Positions 7,600-17,010 are shown, counted from the stretch's first letter. The stretch: 19,258 nucleotides of DNA from Endomicrobiia bacterium (GCA_025998475.1 BNVZ01000006.1:1-19258); one strand, 5' to 3'. Numbers and translations: made by a program. The notes: a model not told the origin generated them from the sequence alone.

Positions 7600-8440
7600 G
7601 GTCTTTTGCTATTACTTATCTATCTTTAGACTATTTTAAACCTTTTAACAAATACTTTAATGTTTTCCACTATAATCCTTTTTGATGAAATCTCCCTATT
7701 TAACTCTTTATCTTCTTTTGTCAGTGGGTGTTTCTTTGATCTCTTTTTTTAGAACTAGTGTGTTTGTATGTATTCTGCCTAAGGCCTCCTAAATTGTATC
7801 TGCCATGTATCTTATTGTCTTTCTTTGCATAAATACATGCCTACTAAAATAAACCAAAATCGTGCTCCTTGCCCTATAATCGCTGTGCATATTACTTGCT
7901 TGCCTTTAATTTAACTACTACCAACGGTTATTGTATGTCCCTTATTCTTTTCGCTTTCGCCACTTTCGCTGTTTTTTTAGGTCTTTGTGTCAATCTCTAG
8001 CATAATCACTGCTACTTCTACTTCTAGCGCTTTGTTTATCAATACCTATTCCCATCTAGTATATTCCCCACTACTCATTAATGCTTCTTGTGCATACTCT
8101 ATGTCTATATCCACAACTTTTGCTGACATTGTAACTCTCTCTTGTGACAATATGTTCGAATACTCTATCAACCTTTAGGCACAACTTTTGCTGACATTGT
8201 AACTGTCTCTTGTGACAATATGTTTAGGTATTGCCCTAAAGTATTCAAACATCATCTTTACAATATTCTCTGTACTCAATTTTCTCTTTGCTCACTTACT
8301 TGTCCTATCTTTTCTTACTTCCTTGCTATCCTTAATGTTTTGTCAAATGTCCCTTTCTTTACTTCCATTAATACTAAATTGTAACATCTACAGCAACACG
8401 CAACCAGTATTTTATTGTGTCCACGCTAAGTGGCTTATAA
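7600..8440 (-). pseudogene. IS5-family (ISL2/IS1031-like) transposase, heavily decayed
   Basis: Read on the minus strand, pieces of a DDE transposase appear in order but in changing frames with many stops. They are MMFEYFRAIPKHIVTRDSYN (helix-turn-helix region), a degraded catalytic DATE region, KNSESGESEKNKGHTI, VICTAI and GQGARFWLF. A 35-residue C-terminal block includes HPLTKEDKELNREISSKR and RIIVENIKVFVKRFKIV, containing the catalytic Glu region typical of IS5-type transposases. One break is a homopolymer change (seven As where eight would restore frame). The protein cannot be made. The plus-strand open frames here are antisense shadows. A 68-base internal tandem duplication (8112-8247) adds further damage. 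Confidence 0.85.
8112..8247. repeat. 68-bp direct tandem duplication inside the IS pseudogene
   Basis: CACAACTTTTGCTGACATTG and the next 30 or so bases occur at 8112 and again at 8180, with few differences (for example CTCTCTCTTG versus CTGTCTCTTG). The duplication lies in the part encoding the transposase helix-turn-helix. Confidence 0.9.
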
Positions 8441-8444
8441 ACAA

Positions 8445-8460
8445 TAGACCTCTTGCATAA
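8445..8460 (+). mobile_element. Isolated IS-end motif
   Basis: TAGACCTCTTGCATAA matches the end at 7468-7483 in the same orientation rather than inverted. It is therefore not a simple inverted partner and may mark a second truncated element or a rearrangement. Confidence 0.5.
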
Positions 8461-8520
8461 TGAACCTCCGCACAGCAAGCTATGAGGTATAGTTTAACAA
8501 TAACATTTTTTAATTTGATT

Positions 8521-8549
8521 TTTGATCATATAACAAAATTATGTATAAT
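8521..8549 (+). promoter_or_regulatory. Candidate promoter for tRNA-Arg
   Basis: A perfect TATAAT at 8544-8549 is preceded by TTGATC (8522-8527) with a 16-base spacer. It would give a leader of about 105 bases before the tRNA, longer than usual, so a closer promoter is possible. Confidence 0.4.
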
Positions 8550-8661
8550 GAAACCAGATTTTAAGTATATGGTTTGCGTTTTAATCATAGAACATAAAAA
8601 AAATATCGACAAAGTTTAAATTCTGTTGATAGTGTTCCATCTTCTGTAAAGTTATTTTAGT

Positions 8662-8735
8662 GCGCCCATAGCTCAATCGGATAGAGCATTTGACTACGAA
8701 TCAAAAGGCTAGAGGTTCAACTCCTCTTGGGCGCA
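8662..8735 (+). tRNA. tRNA-Arg(ACG)
   Basis: The cloverleaf is complete: acceptor GCGCCCA/TGGGCGC with discriminator A, D arm GCTC/GAGC, anticodon stem TTTGA/TCAAA with loop CTACGAA (anticodon ACG), and T arm AGAGG-TTCAACT-CCTCT. CCA is not encoded. After A34 deamination by TadA (encoded at 3768-4244), it reads CGU, CGC and CGA. Confidence 0.97.
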
Positions 8736-9252
8736 TATGCACTATGTTCCAAGGTATTTATGAAAGCAAAAGATGCTGCTCGTCGCGTTCGTTTTATTTG
8801 GTCTGTGCTTTGGATAAGTTGTTTACGGGGTTGTAACTACTGGTAGCAGCTAGCTTCGAAATAAAGCCCCAAACACACTTTGTCCATTCTTTACAGTAGT
8901 GTCAACCTATGGGAATTATTTCTACGAACGATATCAAACACTCCATACATACAGTATAGACCCACCAAATTCATTAATATCAACAAAAAAGAGAGGTAGA
9001 AATACCTTGCAAATGTTACCGATACTAACTTTACGCTATTTCTAAAGGATTGGAACAACTTAACTTTACCTCTCAAAGTGATTTGACTATAGCACGCTTA
9101 ACTTTTACCGGAAACAATTAGAAGTTTGACCACATAAATTAAACCCTAGTTGTGTGTGTATCCTTTGAAATCCACTTTCCAAGCCGTCTAATGCCTAAAG
9201 ACAAGCCTTTAAGCAAAGTTCTTTGCTCTCTTAAACTCTTAAGAAGACACAA
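8736..9252. other. Non-coding stretch without recognised gene
   Basis: About 500 bases hold only short frames: a 28-codon frame from 8761 and a 61-residue minus-strand frame at 8891-9076 with one hydrophobic segment. Neither has a convincing ribosome binding site or a family I recognise. This is probably decayed sequence. A smaller imperfect hairpin (TTTAAGCAAAG...CTTTG...CTTAAA) lies near 9208-9236. Confidence 0.5.
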
Positions 9253-9294
9253 CGCAAAGCTCCTTTGTCTTTATTTTACCAAAGGAGCTTTGCG
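9253..9294 (-). terminator. Hairpin downstream of the Sel1 gene
   Basis: CGCAAAGCTCCTTTG (9253-9267) and CAAAGGAGCTTTGCG (9280-9294) form a perfect 15-bp stem with a 12-base loop, 27 bases after the Sel1 stop on the minus strand. No strong U tract follows, so it may act as a transcript-stabilising hairpin or a weak terminator. Confidence 0.6.
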
Positions 9295-9321
9295 CAGGTT
9301 CATTTTACACTACTTTTTATT

Positions 9322-10905
9322 TCATTCATTTCGTCCATTCTTGTTACCTTTTTGCTCTTTGCTTATTTTAACATTTTTAGAAGAGTTAATCAGTCTTTCT
9401 TGAAGAATTTTTGTTAATACTGTTCTGGCACCAGAATGTCCTTGTCGTGCTGCTTTTGCATACCAGTTAAGTGCTTCTTCTCCTTTGCGATCTTGCTTTA
9501 CACCTTCTCCTTTGTCATACATCACACCCAAGCTATATTGAGCTTGAGCATCTCCTTGTTCTGCTGACTTTTTATACCAGTTAAGTGCTTCTTTATAATT
9601 TTGTTTTACTCCTAACCCTTTATAATACATTAAACCCAAATAGTATTGAGCAATGACGTTTCCTTGTTCTGCTGACTTTTTATACCAGTTCATTGCTTCT
9701 TTATAATCCCGTTCTACCCCTTCTCCTTTGTCATACATTGCCCACAAGTCATGTTGAGCTTGAACAACTCCTTGTTCCGCTGCTTTTTTGTACCAGTCCA
9801 TTGCTTCTTTATAGTTTCGTTCTACTCCTAACCCTTTATAATACATTAAACCCAAATAGTATTGAGCAATGACGTTTCCTTGTTCTGCTGACTTTTTATA
9901 CCAGTTCATTGCTTCTTTATAATCCCGTTCTATCCCTTCTCCTTTGCCATACATTGCCCACAAGTCATGTTGAGCTTGAACAACTCCTTGTTCCGCTGCT
10001 TTTTTGTACCAGTCCATTGCTTCTTTATAGTTTCGTTCTACTCCTAACCCTTTGTAATACATCGCACCCAGGTTATATTGAGCTTGAGCATCTCCTTGTT
10101 CTGCTGACTTTTTATACCAGTTAAGTGCTTCCTTATAATTTTGTTTTACTCCTAATCCTCTGTAATACATATCACTCAAGCCATTTTGAGCCTTAATATT
10201 TCCTTGTTTTGCTGCTTTTTCATACCAGTTCGCTGCTTGTGTGTAATTTTGTTCTACTCCTAATCCTTTTCGATATATATAACTCAAGTTATTTTGAGCT
10301 TCAACATCTCCTTGTTCTGCTGCTTTTTTAAGCCAGCTCATTCCTTTTTCATAACTTTGTTCTACTCCTTCTCCGCTGTAATACATCAAACCCAAGCCAT
10401 GTTGAGCTTTAGCATTTCCTTGTTCTGTCGACTTTTTGTACCAGTTAGTTGCTTCTTTGTAATTTTGTTCTACTCCGTATCCATTGCGGTACGCTGTGCC
10501 CAAGTAATATTGAGCGTCAGCATTTCCTTGTTCTGCTGACTTTCCGAACCAGTTAAATGCTTCCTTATAATTTTGCTCTACTCCTTCTCCGTTGAAATAC
10601 ATCAAACCCAAGTTATATTGAGCTTTAGCATTTCCTTGTTCTGCTGACTTTTTAAACCAGTTAAATGCTTCTTTGCAATTTCGTTCTACTCCTTTTGCGT
10701 TGTAGAGCGCCAAACCCAGCTCACATTGAGCTTTAGCATCTCCTTGTTTTGCTGATTTTTTGTACCAACTCGCTACTACTTTGTGATACAAGCCATTAGG
10801 TTTGTTTTTATCTTCGTTTTTTGACTTACACGAATTTAAGTGCAAACCAAGTAAAATAAATGCAGCCGCTAGTGCTTTTGTTTTCAACACTGTTTTTGGT
10901 TTCAT
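9322..10905 (-). CDS. Sel1-repeat lipoprotein
   Basis: The 527-residue protein starts with KTKALAAAFILLGLHLNSC, a lipoprotein signal with probable lipidated Cys26, then a short charged linker. From residue 47 it consists of 12 full Sel1 repeats of 36 residues (one of 38) and one partial repeat, each like WYKKSAEQGNAKAQYNLGLM followed by YxxGxGVEQNYKEAxN. Sel1 repeats form TPR-like solenoids that bind proteins; in symbionts and pathogens they often take part in host interaction or envelope scaffolding. The ATG follows AAGGAGAAACA, an excellent ribosome binding site. Repeats 8-9 and 10-11 are nearly identical 72-residue units, so the array expanded recently. The tail (SKNVKISKEQKGNKNGRNE) is basic. 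The ligand is unknown. It is transcribed alone. Confidence 0.93.
   Translation of the reverse strand: MKPKTVLKTKALAAAFILLGLHLNSCKSKNEDKNKPNGLYHKVVASWYKKSAKQGDAKAQCELGLALYNAKGVERNCKEAFNWFKKSAEQGNAKAQYNLGLMYFNGEGVEQNYKEAFNWFGKSAEQGNADAQYYLGTAYRNGYGVEQNYKEATNWYKKSTEQGNAKAQHGLGLMYYSGEGVEQSYEKGMSWLKKAAEQGDVEAQNNLSYIYRKGLGVEQNYTQAANWYEKAAKQGNIKAQNGLSDMYYRGLGVKQNYKEALNWYKKSAEQGDAQAQYNLGAMYYKGLGVERNYKEAMDWYKKAAEQGVVQAQHDLWAMYGKGEGIERDYKEAMNWYKKSAEQGNVIAQYYLGLMYYKGLGVERNYKEAMDWYKKAAEQGVVQAQHDLWAMYDKGEGVERDYKEAMNWYKKSAEQGNVIAQYYLGLMYYKGLGVKQNYKEALNWYKKSAEQGDAQAQYSLGVMYDKGEGVKQDRKGEEALNWYAKAARQGHSGARTVLTKILQERLINSSKNVKISKEQKGNKNGRNE
9580..10011 (-). repeat. 216-bp tandem duplication within the Sel1 gene
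   Basis: Residues 299-370 and 371-442 (copies at 9796-10011 and 9580-9795) are almost identical, including the unusual GVVQAQHDLWAMY segment found nowhere else in the protein. Long identical DNA stretches indicate a recent in-frame duplication of two repeats. Confidence 0.9.
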
Positions 10906-11221
10906 TGTTTCTCCTTTATTTTATTTACTTTATTGTACAGATCCATACACATATACGCATATGATGCCACTATTTGTCTATCCCGTCACCAAGCATTGTA
11001 ATTTTATGTTCTATCTGCAACCATACCAATTTTTTAATTATTGTAATTAGTATAAAACATTTTGCGAAAATCCCAAAATGAGAAATCTAAATACTAAACA
11101 TACATAACCAGATAATCCATTCCCAAACATGTGCACAAATAATAGCGCAAGTATAGAAACTTGTCAAGAATTATGCATCTGAAGAGTTGGGGGAAGGTTA
11201 AATTAAAAGCTCGTGTAATCC
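10906..11221. other. Non-coding leader region of the Sel1 gene
   Basis: No gene is seen. A possible minus-strand TACAAT lies at 10932-10937 without a clear -35. A small inverted repeat CATTTTG/CAAAATG is at 11058-11080. Confidence 0.4.
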
Positions 11222-11271
11222 TATAAATATTAGCAGCAAACCCGAGATGCGAGGGAACCGCTATATTTATA
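11222..11271. repeat. 50-bp imperfect palindrome
   Basis: TATAAATAT (11222-11230) and ATATTTATA (11263-11271) are exact inverted repeats. The pairing extends inward (TAGC with GCTA, offset by a base), and CCC/GGG pair nearer the centre. It lies directly beside an IS-end motif at 11275. It could be a folded RNA, a protein-binding site or part of a mobile element. Confidence 0.6.
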
Positions 11272-11274
11272 ATT

Positions 11275-11731
11275 GGACCTCTTTTACAAGTCTACAGCTT
11301 CAGAATTACACATTCCGGCTATCAAATTAAATCTCGAAATCCAAAGTGCTTTCTTCTATTTTTGTATCTTTCAAATATTATCTCAAACCCCTTGCAAAAC
11401 GTTTGCACCAGCTTGTCTTCATAATTGTATTATTTATCATTTGTACACAGATTTGTAAAGAGCTTATAGGGTCTCATAACGTATCGATTGGACTTTTCTC
11501 GAACAAAGGCAAACGAACTAATACAACGATGAGCTTTTAATAAACGGCATATTTTTATATATAAAATCATCCTTTTGCAGTTTGCTGTATCTGTACTACA
11601 AACCTCAAATTCTAACGCGACAAAGACAGTCCAATATGTGTTTTTAGATTTTACAAAGGTTACATGTATTTTTATTTCTTTGCTTTTATTCCCATTTCTC
11701 TTCTGCTTATAAACAGTTTGGAAAGAGATCA
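11275..11731. mobile_element. Decayed IS-like element with inverted terminal motifs
   Basis: The left end GGACCTCTTTTACAAG (11275-11290) and right end GTTTGGAAAGAGATC (11716-11730) are inverted relatives of the end motif seen at 6195, 7468 and 17581. A further copy, AAACCCCTTGCAAAAC, lies at 11385-11400 and could be the true left end. The interior holds a 100-residue minus-strand frame (11430-11732) that begins inside the right end and matches no family I know; I do not call it a gene. Part of the interior (11471-11658) is repeated, inverted, at 14504-14681. Confidence 0.5.
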
Positions 11732-11996
11732 ACTGCTAAACAAAAAACTGATAAGACACAACCGTACATTTGAAAATTCAATTATTCCCTCAAAAAGTTT
11801 CTCTAACCATTAGATTACAAAAATTTCGTACGCTGCCATAATAACAGAAATTGTTACTATCGTTATTACTATTTCATAAATTATCGCTTACTGACGTGTT
11901 GCCAAAATTGTTTTCCTTAGACAAACCGCCGTCTTACAGCTGCTAATTTCATCATTTCATTTTATTAATTCTATTCCTAAAAGATTTTACGTTTTA
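11732..11996. other. Non-coding stretch with a possible membrane-protein relic
   Basis: No intact gene. On the minus strand, about 11873 down to 11767, a frame with one stop encodes EIVITIVTISVIMAAYEIF followed by WLEKLFEGIIEF. This is weakly reminiscent of the membrane helix and tail of SecE. The match is too short to name. Confidence 0.25.
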
Positions 11997-12026
11997 TTGC
12001 AAGGAATAATAATATTTTAGTATAAT
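11997..12026 (+). promoter_or_regulatory. Sigma-70-type promoter of tRNA-Ser
   Basis: TTGCAA (11997-12002), an 18-base spacer and a perfect TATAAT (12021-12026) place the transcription start near 12033, about 14 bases before the mature tRNA. Confidence 0.75.
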
Positions 12027-12046
12027 CAACAGTCGTAAATTAATTT

Positions 12047-12138
12047 GGAGGGGTCGCATAGTTGGTCTAGTGCGCTGGTTTGCTAAACCGGTGTACGGAT
12101 GAAAGTCCGTACCGAGAGTTCGAATCTCTCCCCCTCCG
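12047..12138 (+). tRNA. tRNA-Ser(GCT)
   Basis: The class II tRNA has acceptor GGAGGGG/CCCCTCC with discriminator G, anticodon stem CTGGT/ACCGG with loop TTGCTAA (anticodon GCT), a long variable arm TACGGA-TGAAAG-TCCGTA, and T arm GAGAG-TTCGAAT-CTCTC. CCA is not encoded. It decodes AGC and AGU. Confidence 0.97.
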
Positions 12139-12504
12139 CATCTCGTTTTTTCCTAGTAAAAAATTTGACCGTAAATAATCTAAATGAGACTGCTTGAACT
12201 ATCAAAAACTGTGTGTCTACTTCATCCATATTATTCAAACGTGACAGAATAGCAAATTAATAGTAGCGGTGTTAGATTTCGACATGGAAACATATGTTAG
12301 TAACAAATAACGGACAGCAAGGTATGTTGGTGATTTGGTCAATGTAGTCTGTTTTATTGTAAGTATTTTCAAAATATTGCTTCTTGTAAAACAACTAAAT
12401 TTCCTCCAAAATCTAAGTAGTGTGCAGTAAGTACCAATAATAAAATTTGCAGCTGTAAGTTATAATGCCATAAGTTATAGATTATAGATTTTAGGCGGTT
12501 CTTA
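12139..12504. other. Intergenic region upstream of the antiporter
   Basis: No gene is seen in these 366 bases. A TATAAT at 12461-12466 lies about 39 bases before the antiporter start and may be its -10 element, but no good -35 accompanies it. AGGCGG near 12493 is the ribosome binding site. Confidence 0.4.
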
Positions 12505-14316
12505 ATGCACGAATATCAATTACTCGCAATTATGGGAATAGGTTTTGCCCTCGCGCTAACGTTTGGTTTCATAACACAAAAGATTGGTCTTTCCTCTATA
12601 GTAGGATATCTTTTTGCAGGATTTTTGATAGGACAGTCATCTCCAATTTCCGTATTTGTAGCAGACTATGGTTTGGCATCTCAGCTTTCTGAAGCTTTGG
12701 CATCTCAGCTTTCTGAAGCTGGTGTTATTCTTTTAATGTTCGGAGTCGGGCTACATTTTAAAATAGACGATCTTGTGGCAGTTAAAGGCGTTGCTATTCC
12801 CGGAGCAATTATACAAAGTGCAATAGCAACTACTTTTGGCACATTACTAGGCACAGCATTGGGTCTTGATTTAAAATCTTCACTTATACTCGGCTTAGGT
12901 CTTTCTGTGGCAAGCACAGTAGTACTTTTAAGAGTTTTAGAAGATAATGATACTATAAACAACATACACGGACACGTAGCAATAGGATGGCTTGTTGTAG
13001 AAGATATCCTAACTGTATTAATACTCGTCGTTCTTCCAACCCTCTCAGTAATACTATCAAATTCAAGCGTTTCAGCAGGAAGCATTGAAATACTGAAGGC
13101 AATAGGACTTGCCCTAGTTCACATTGCACTATTGTGGATCCTTGTTATGAAAATCGGAGGCCGTTTTGTTCCGTGGTTGTTATTAAAAATTGTAAAAACA
13201 CGCTCTCAAGAACTTTTTACACTTACAGTTTTAGTTATAGCTTTTGTAACAGCTATTATTGCCGCTGCAGTATTTAAGACATCTTTTGCTTTAGGCGCAT
13301 TTTTAGGCGGTATGGTTGTAGGAAAAAGCAAACTAAGCCATCAGGTAGCTGCCGATATTCTTCCGCTTAGAGATGCTTTTGCTGTATTATTTTTTCTTGC
13401 CGTGGGAATGCTTTTTGATTTAAAATTTGTAGTTAATAATCCTCTACTTATTTGTGTATGTTTGGGTGTTGTTTTATTAATTAAACCATTAACCGCAGTG
13501 CTTGTAGTTTCTATTTTGGGATATTCAACAAGAACGGCTCTTACAGTTGCAGCCGGACTTGCGCAAGTTGGAGAATTCTCATTCATATTAGCTCAAGAAG
13601 CAAAACGATTAGGCCTTGCTGGGGACATTGTTTACAACGCAATAGTAGTATGCGCTATAGTATCGATAACTTTTAACCCGTCAATATTTAAAAAAGTCCC
13701 TTCTATGGAAAAATTTTTGCGTTCTAAAAAAAAGCTGTGGCAAATTTTAAATTTTGCTGCTGATAGAAGAGGAAACAAAGGTAATAAAAATAGACAGATC
13801 ATTAAAGATTTGTTTCAGATAGACAAACGTCTTGCTCAAAAAATAGCTATAGTTGTAGGTTACGGACCCACAGGCAAGCAAGTTACAAAAGCATTGACAG
13901 AGCAAGGCATAAAACCTGTTATTATTGAAATAAATATTGATACCGTTAACAGCTTAAACGCGCAGGAACAAATTGCAATCTACGGATACTCAACAAAGAA
14001 AGAGATTTTACTTGCGGCAAGCATTAAATATGCTGATTATTTAATTATCACAATCCCTTCTTTAGCAATAACGATGGAAACAGCTTCTCTCGCATCTACT
14101 TTAAATCCAAAAACACGAATACTTGTAAGAGCGAGATTCCTTGATCACAAAGAGAATTTAAAACAAGCCGGTATATCAGGAATTGCTTTTGAAGAAGAAG
14201 AAGTCGCAAAAGGATTAACTGCTCTGCTGCTTGATGATTTGGAACAGCAAAGTCTTGTTGCCACAGCGTCAGAAATTGTCGCTCAGTCGACAGATGAAGA
14301 GCCTAATAATAACTAA
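12505..14316 (+). CDS. ybaL: YbaL/Kef-type cation:proton antiporter with RCK domain
   Basis: This 603-residue inner-membrane protein belongs to the CPA2 monovalent cation:proton antiporter family, close to E. coli YbaL. Residues 1 to about 385 form a polytopic domain with diagnostic segments SEAGVILLMFGVGLHF, SVASTVVLLRVLEDN, AIGWLVVEDILTVLIL, ALGAFLGGMVVGKS, LPLRDAFAVLFFLAVGMLFD and GLAQVGEFSFILAQEA. From about 447 a TrkA-N/RCK domain binds NAD(H) or another nucleotide (IAIVVGYGPTG, the GxGxxG motif, with an acidic residue after PVIIEIN). The ion is probably K+ or Na+, exported in exchange for H+. An exact eight-residue duplication (LASQLSEA twice) sits just before the third membrane segment. 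The ATG follows AGGCGG. It appears to be a single-gene unit. Confidence 0.93.
   Translation: MHEYQLLAIMGIGFALALTFGFITQKIGLSSIVGYLFAGFLIGQSSPISVFVADYGLASQLSEALASQLSEAGVILLMFGVGLHFKIDDLVAVKGVAIPGAIIQSAIATTFGTLLGTALGLDLKSSLILGLGLSVASTVVLLRVLEDNDTINNIHGHVAIGWLVVEDILTVLILVVLPTLSVILSNSSVSAGSIEILKAIGLALVHIALLWILVMKIGGRFVPWLLLKIVKTRSQELFTLTVLVIAFVTAIIAAAVFKTSFALGAFLGGMVVGKSKLSHQVAADILPLRDAFAVLFFLAVGMLFDLKFVVNNPLLICVCLGVVLLIKPLTAVLVVSILGYSTRTALTVAAGLAQVGEFSFILAQEAKRLGLAGDIVYNAIVVCAIVSITFNPSIFKKVPSMEKFLRSKKKLWQILNFAADRRGNKGNKNRQIIKDLFQIDKRLAQKIAIVVGYGPTGKQVTKALTEQGIKPVIIEINIDTVNSLNAQEQIAIYGYSTKKEILLAASIKYADYLIITIPSLAITMETASLASTLNPKTRILVRARFLDHKENLKQAGISGIAFEEEEVAKGLTALLLDDLEQQSLVATASEIVAQSTDEEPNNN
12672..12719 (+). 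repeat. Perfect 24-bp tandem duplication inside ybaL
   Basis: Two identical 24-base units, 12672-12695 and 12696-12719, encode LASQLSEA twice in frame. E. coli YbaL, as I recall it, has a single copy of the segment (ALASQLSEAGVILLMFG), so this looks like a recent insertion. Confidence 0.95.
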
Positions 14317-14693
14317 CAAATAGAACCTCTCTAAAAACTCTTATCAAGTAAAATCGCTGCTATCGTGCCTTTGTGTTTTTGGCGTCCGATGTTATTTTTT
14401 ACGGACAAGATACCTAAAAACAAGATCAGTATATGGTAAATGCGAGAATCTGCAAAAATTATGGGTTTTTAGACAAACCCAAATAATTATTTTGCAACGT
14501 AGTTATGTAAAACCTAAAAACACATATTGGGCTGTTTTTGTCGCATTAGAATTAGGTTTATAGCAAAGATATGGCAAGACTACAAAAAGATGATCTTGTA
14601 TAAAATATGCCGTTTATTAAAAGCCTGTAGTTGTTTTAATCCGTTTGTCTTTGTTTGACAAAAATCCAATACGTTATGAGATTCTGCAAGTTA
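14317..14693. mobile_element. Decayed element; inverted copy of 11471-11658
   Basis: No gene is present. An IS-end-like motif AGAACCTCTCTAAAAACTC begins at 14322. The segment 14504-14681 matches the reverse complement of 11471-11658 at most positions, including TAAAAACACATATTGG, ATATGCCGTTTATTAAAAGC and ACGTTATGAGA. A hairpin TGGGTTT-TTAGAC-AAACCCA (14462-14481) could be a weak terminator for ybaL. Confidence 0.6.
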
Positions 14694-14722
14694 TTGACAA
14701 AAGTTATTTGTTATTATACAAT
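14694..14722 (+). promoter_or_regulatory. Sigma-70 promoter of groES-groEL
   Basis: A perfect TTGACA (14694-14699) and TACAAT (14717-14722) are separated by exactly 17 bases. Transcription would start near 14729, about 60 bases before groES. Confidence 0.85.
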
Positions 14723-14748
14723 AAGCAGTCGTTAGGTGACAGTGCTAG
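14722..14748 (+). promoter_or_regulatory. Degenerate CIRCE-like operator (HrcA site)
   Basis: TAAGCAGTC, nine bases, then CAGTGCTAG matches the CIRCE consensus TTAGCACTC-N9-GAGTGCTAA at seven of nine positions in each arm, with the exact spacing and at the usual place over the transcription start of groESL. The arms are no longer well paired with each other, so HrcA binding may be weak or lost. Confidence 0.5.
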
Positions 14749-14789
14749 AATAAAATTGCTTTAAAATAAAAGGACAAGGAGGAAGTAAC

Positions 14790-15074
14790 ATGATTAAACC
14801 ATTAGGCGAAAAAGTTTTGGTTAAGCCTACAGAAACCAAAGAAGTAAAAAAAGGAGGTATTATTATTCCTGATACCGCAAAAGAAAAACCTCAAGAAGGC
14901 GAAGTTATTGCAGTAGGAACAGGCAAAAAAACTGAGGATGGTAAAACAGTAGCTTTAGATGTAAAGAAAGGCGATAAAGTACTTTTCGGAAAATATTCCG
15001 GATCTGAGGTTAAATTTAACGATGTAGAATATCTTATAATGTCACAAGATGACATTTTGGGGATCATTGAATAA
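14790..15074 (+). CDS. groS: Co-chaperonin GroES
   Basis: The 94-residue GroES forms the heptameric lid that caps GroEL during ATP-driven protein folding in the cytoplasm. The sequence [20 protein letters not shown], the mobile-loop segment [33 protein letters not shown] and [14 protein letters not shown] span the entire family length. AAGGAGG lies at a good distance before the ATG. It is the first gene of a two-gene operon; groEL starts 28 bases later. Expression probably depends on the sigma-70 promoter at 14694, possibly modulated by HrcA through the CIRCE-like site. Confidence 0.98.
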   Translation: MIKPLGEKVLVKPTETKEVKKGGIIIPDTAKEKPQEGEVIAVGTGKKTEDGKTVALDVKKGDKVLFGKYSGSEVKFNDVEYLIMSQDDILGIIE

Positions 15075-15090
15075 TTAAACATAAAGATAA

Positions 15091-16731
<1,641 letters not shown>

Positions 16732-16766
16732 TAAAATATAAGTGAAAAGCGCAAAGAGTGCAAGTA

Positions 16767-16805
16767 AAAAGAAGCCTCCGTATGAAAATTACGGAGGCTT
16801 CTTTT
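16767..16805 (+). terminator. Rho-independent terminator of groESL
   Basis: A perfect 16-bp inverted repeat (AAAAGAAGCCTCCGTA and TACGGAGGCTTCTTTT) with a seven-base loop lies 36 bases after groEL. The A and T flanks are symmetrical, so it could also stop transcription coming from dcd on the other strand. Confidence 0.95.
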
Positions 16806-17010
16806 GTAACAGTATAAATTTCTATGCAATATATATAGCTAAATCGCTTTCAAATCACCACTTTGAGTTGCGCTACAAAGAACGTAAAGCTCTGCATGGT
16901 TTTTACAACTAATCTTGTTTAAAGTATCTCGTTGTGAAAACAACATCGAGTACCAAAACAAAGACACAGCAACAGTAACTTGTTAGAGTTTTTATAGACA
17001 CCCTGTCGTA

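Noticed and set aside
7987..8460. Two plus-strand open frames (63 and 82 residues) in the IS region
   Set aside because: They are antisense to the decayed transposase, span its duplication and have no ribosome binding site or family signal.
8761..8847. 28-codon frame with Cys and Trp residues after tRNA-Arg
   Set aside because: Very short, no Shine-Dalgarno sequence, and no sign of a leader or toxin peptide.
8891..9076. 61-residue minus-strand frame with a hydrophobic segment
   Set aside because: No ribosome binding site and no recognisable family; AT-rich DNA gives such frames by chance.
9909..10539. Plus-strand frames opposite the Sel1 array
   Set aside because: They repeat with the same period as the Sel1 repeats on the other strand, as expected for antisense shadows.
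9580..10760. Regularly spaced repeats considered as a CRISPR array
   Set aside because: The period is 108 bases and encodes Sel1 repeats; there are no short identical repeats with unique spacers.
11430..11732. 100-residue minus-strand frame
   Set aside because: It starts inside an IS-end motif, and the inverted copy at 14504-14681 has stops in the same frame, so coding is not conserved.
14462..14481. Hairpin with TGGGTTT arms considered as a strong ybaL terminator
   Set aside because: The stem is only seven pairs, about 145 bases after the stop, and no clean U run follows; kept only as a weak possibility.
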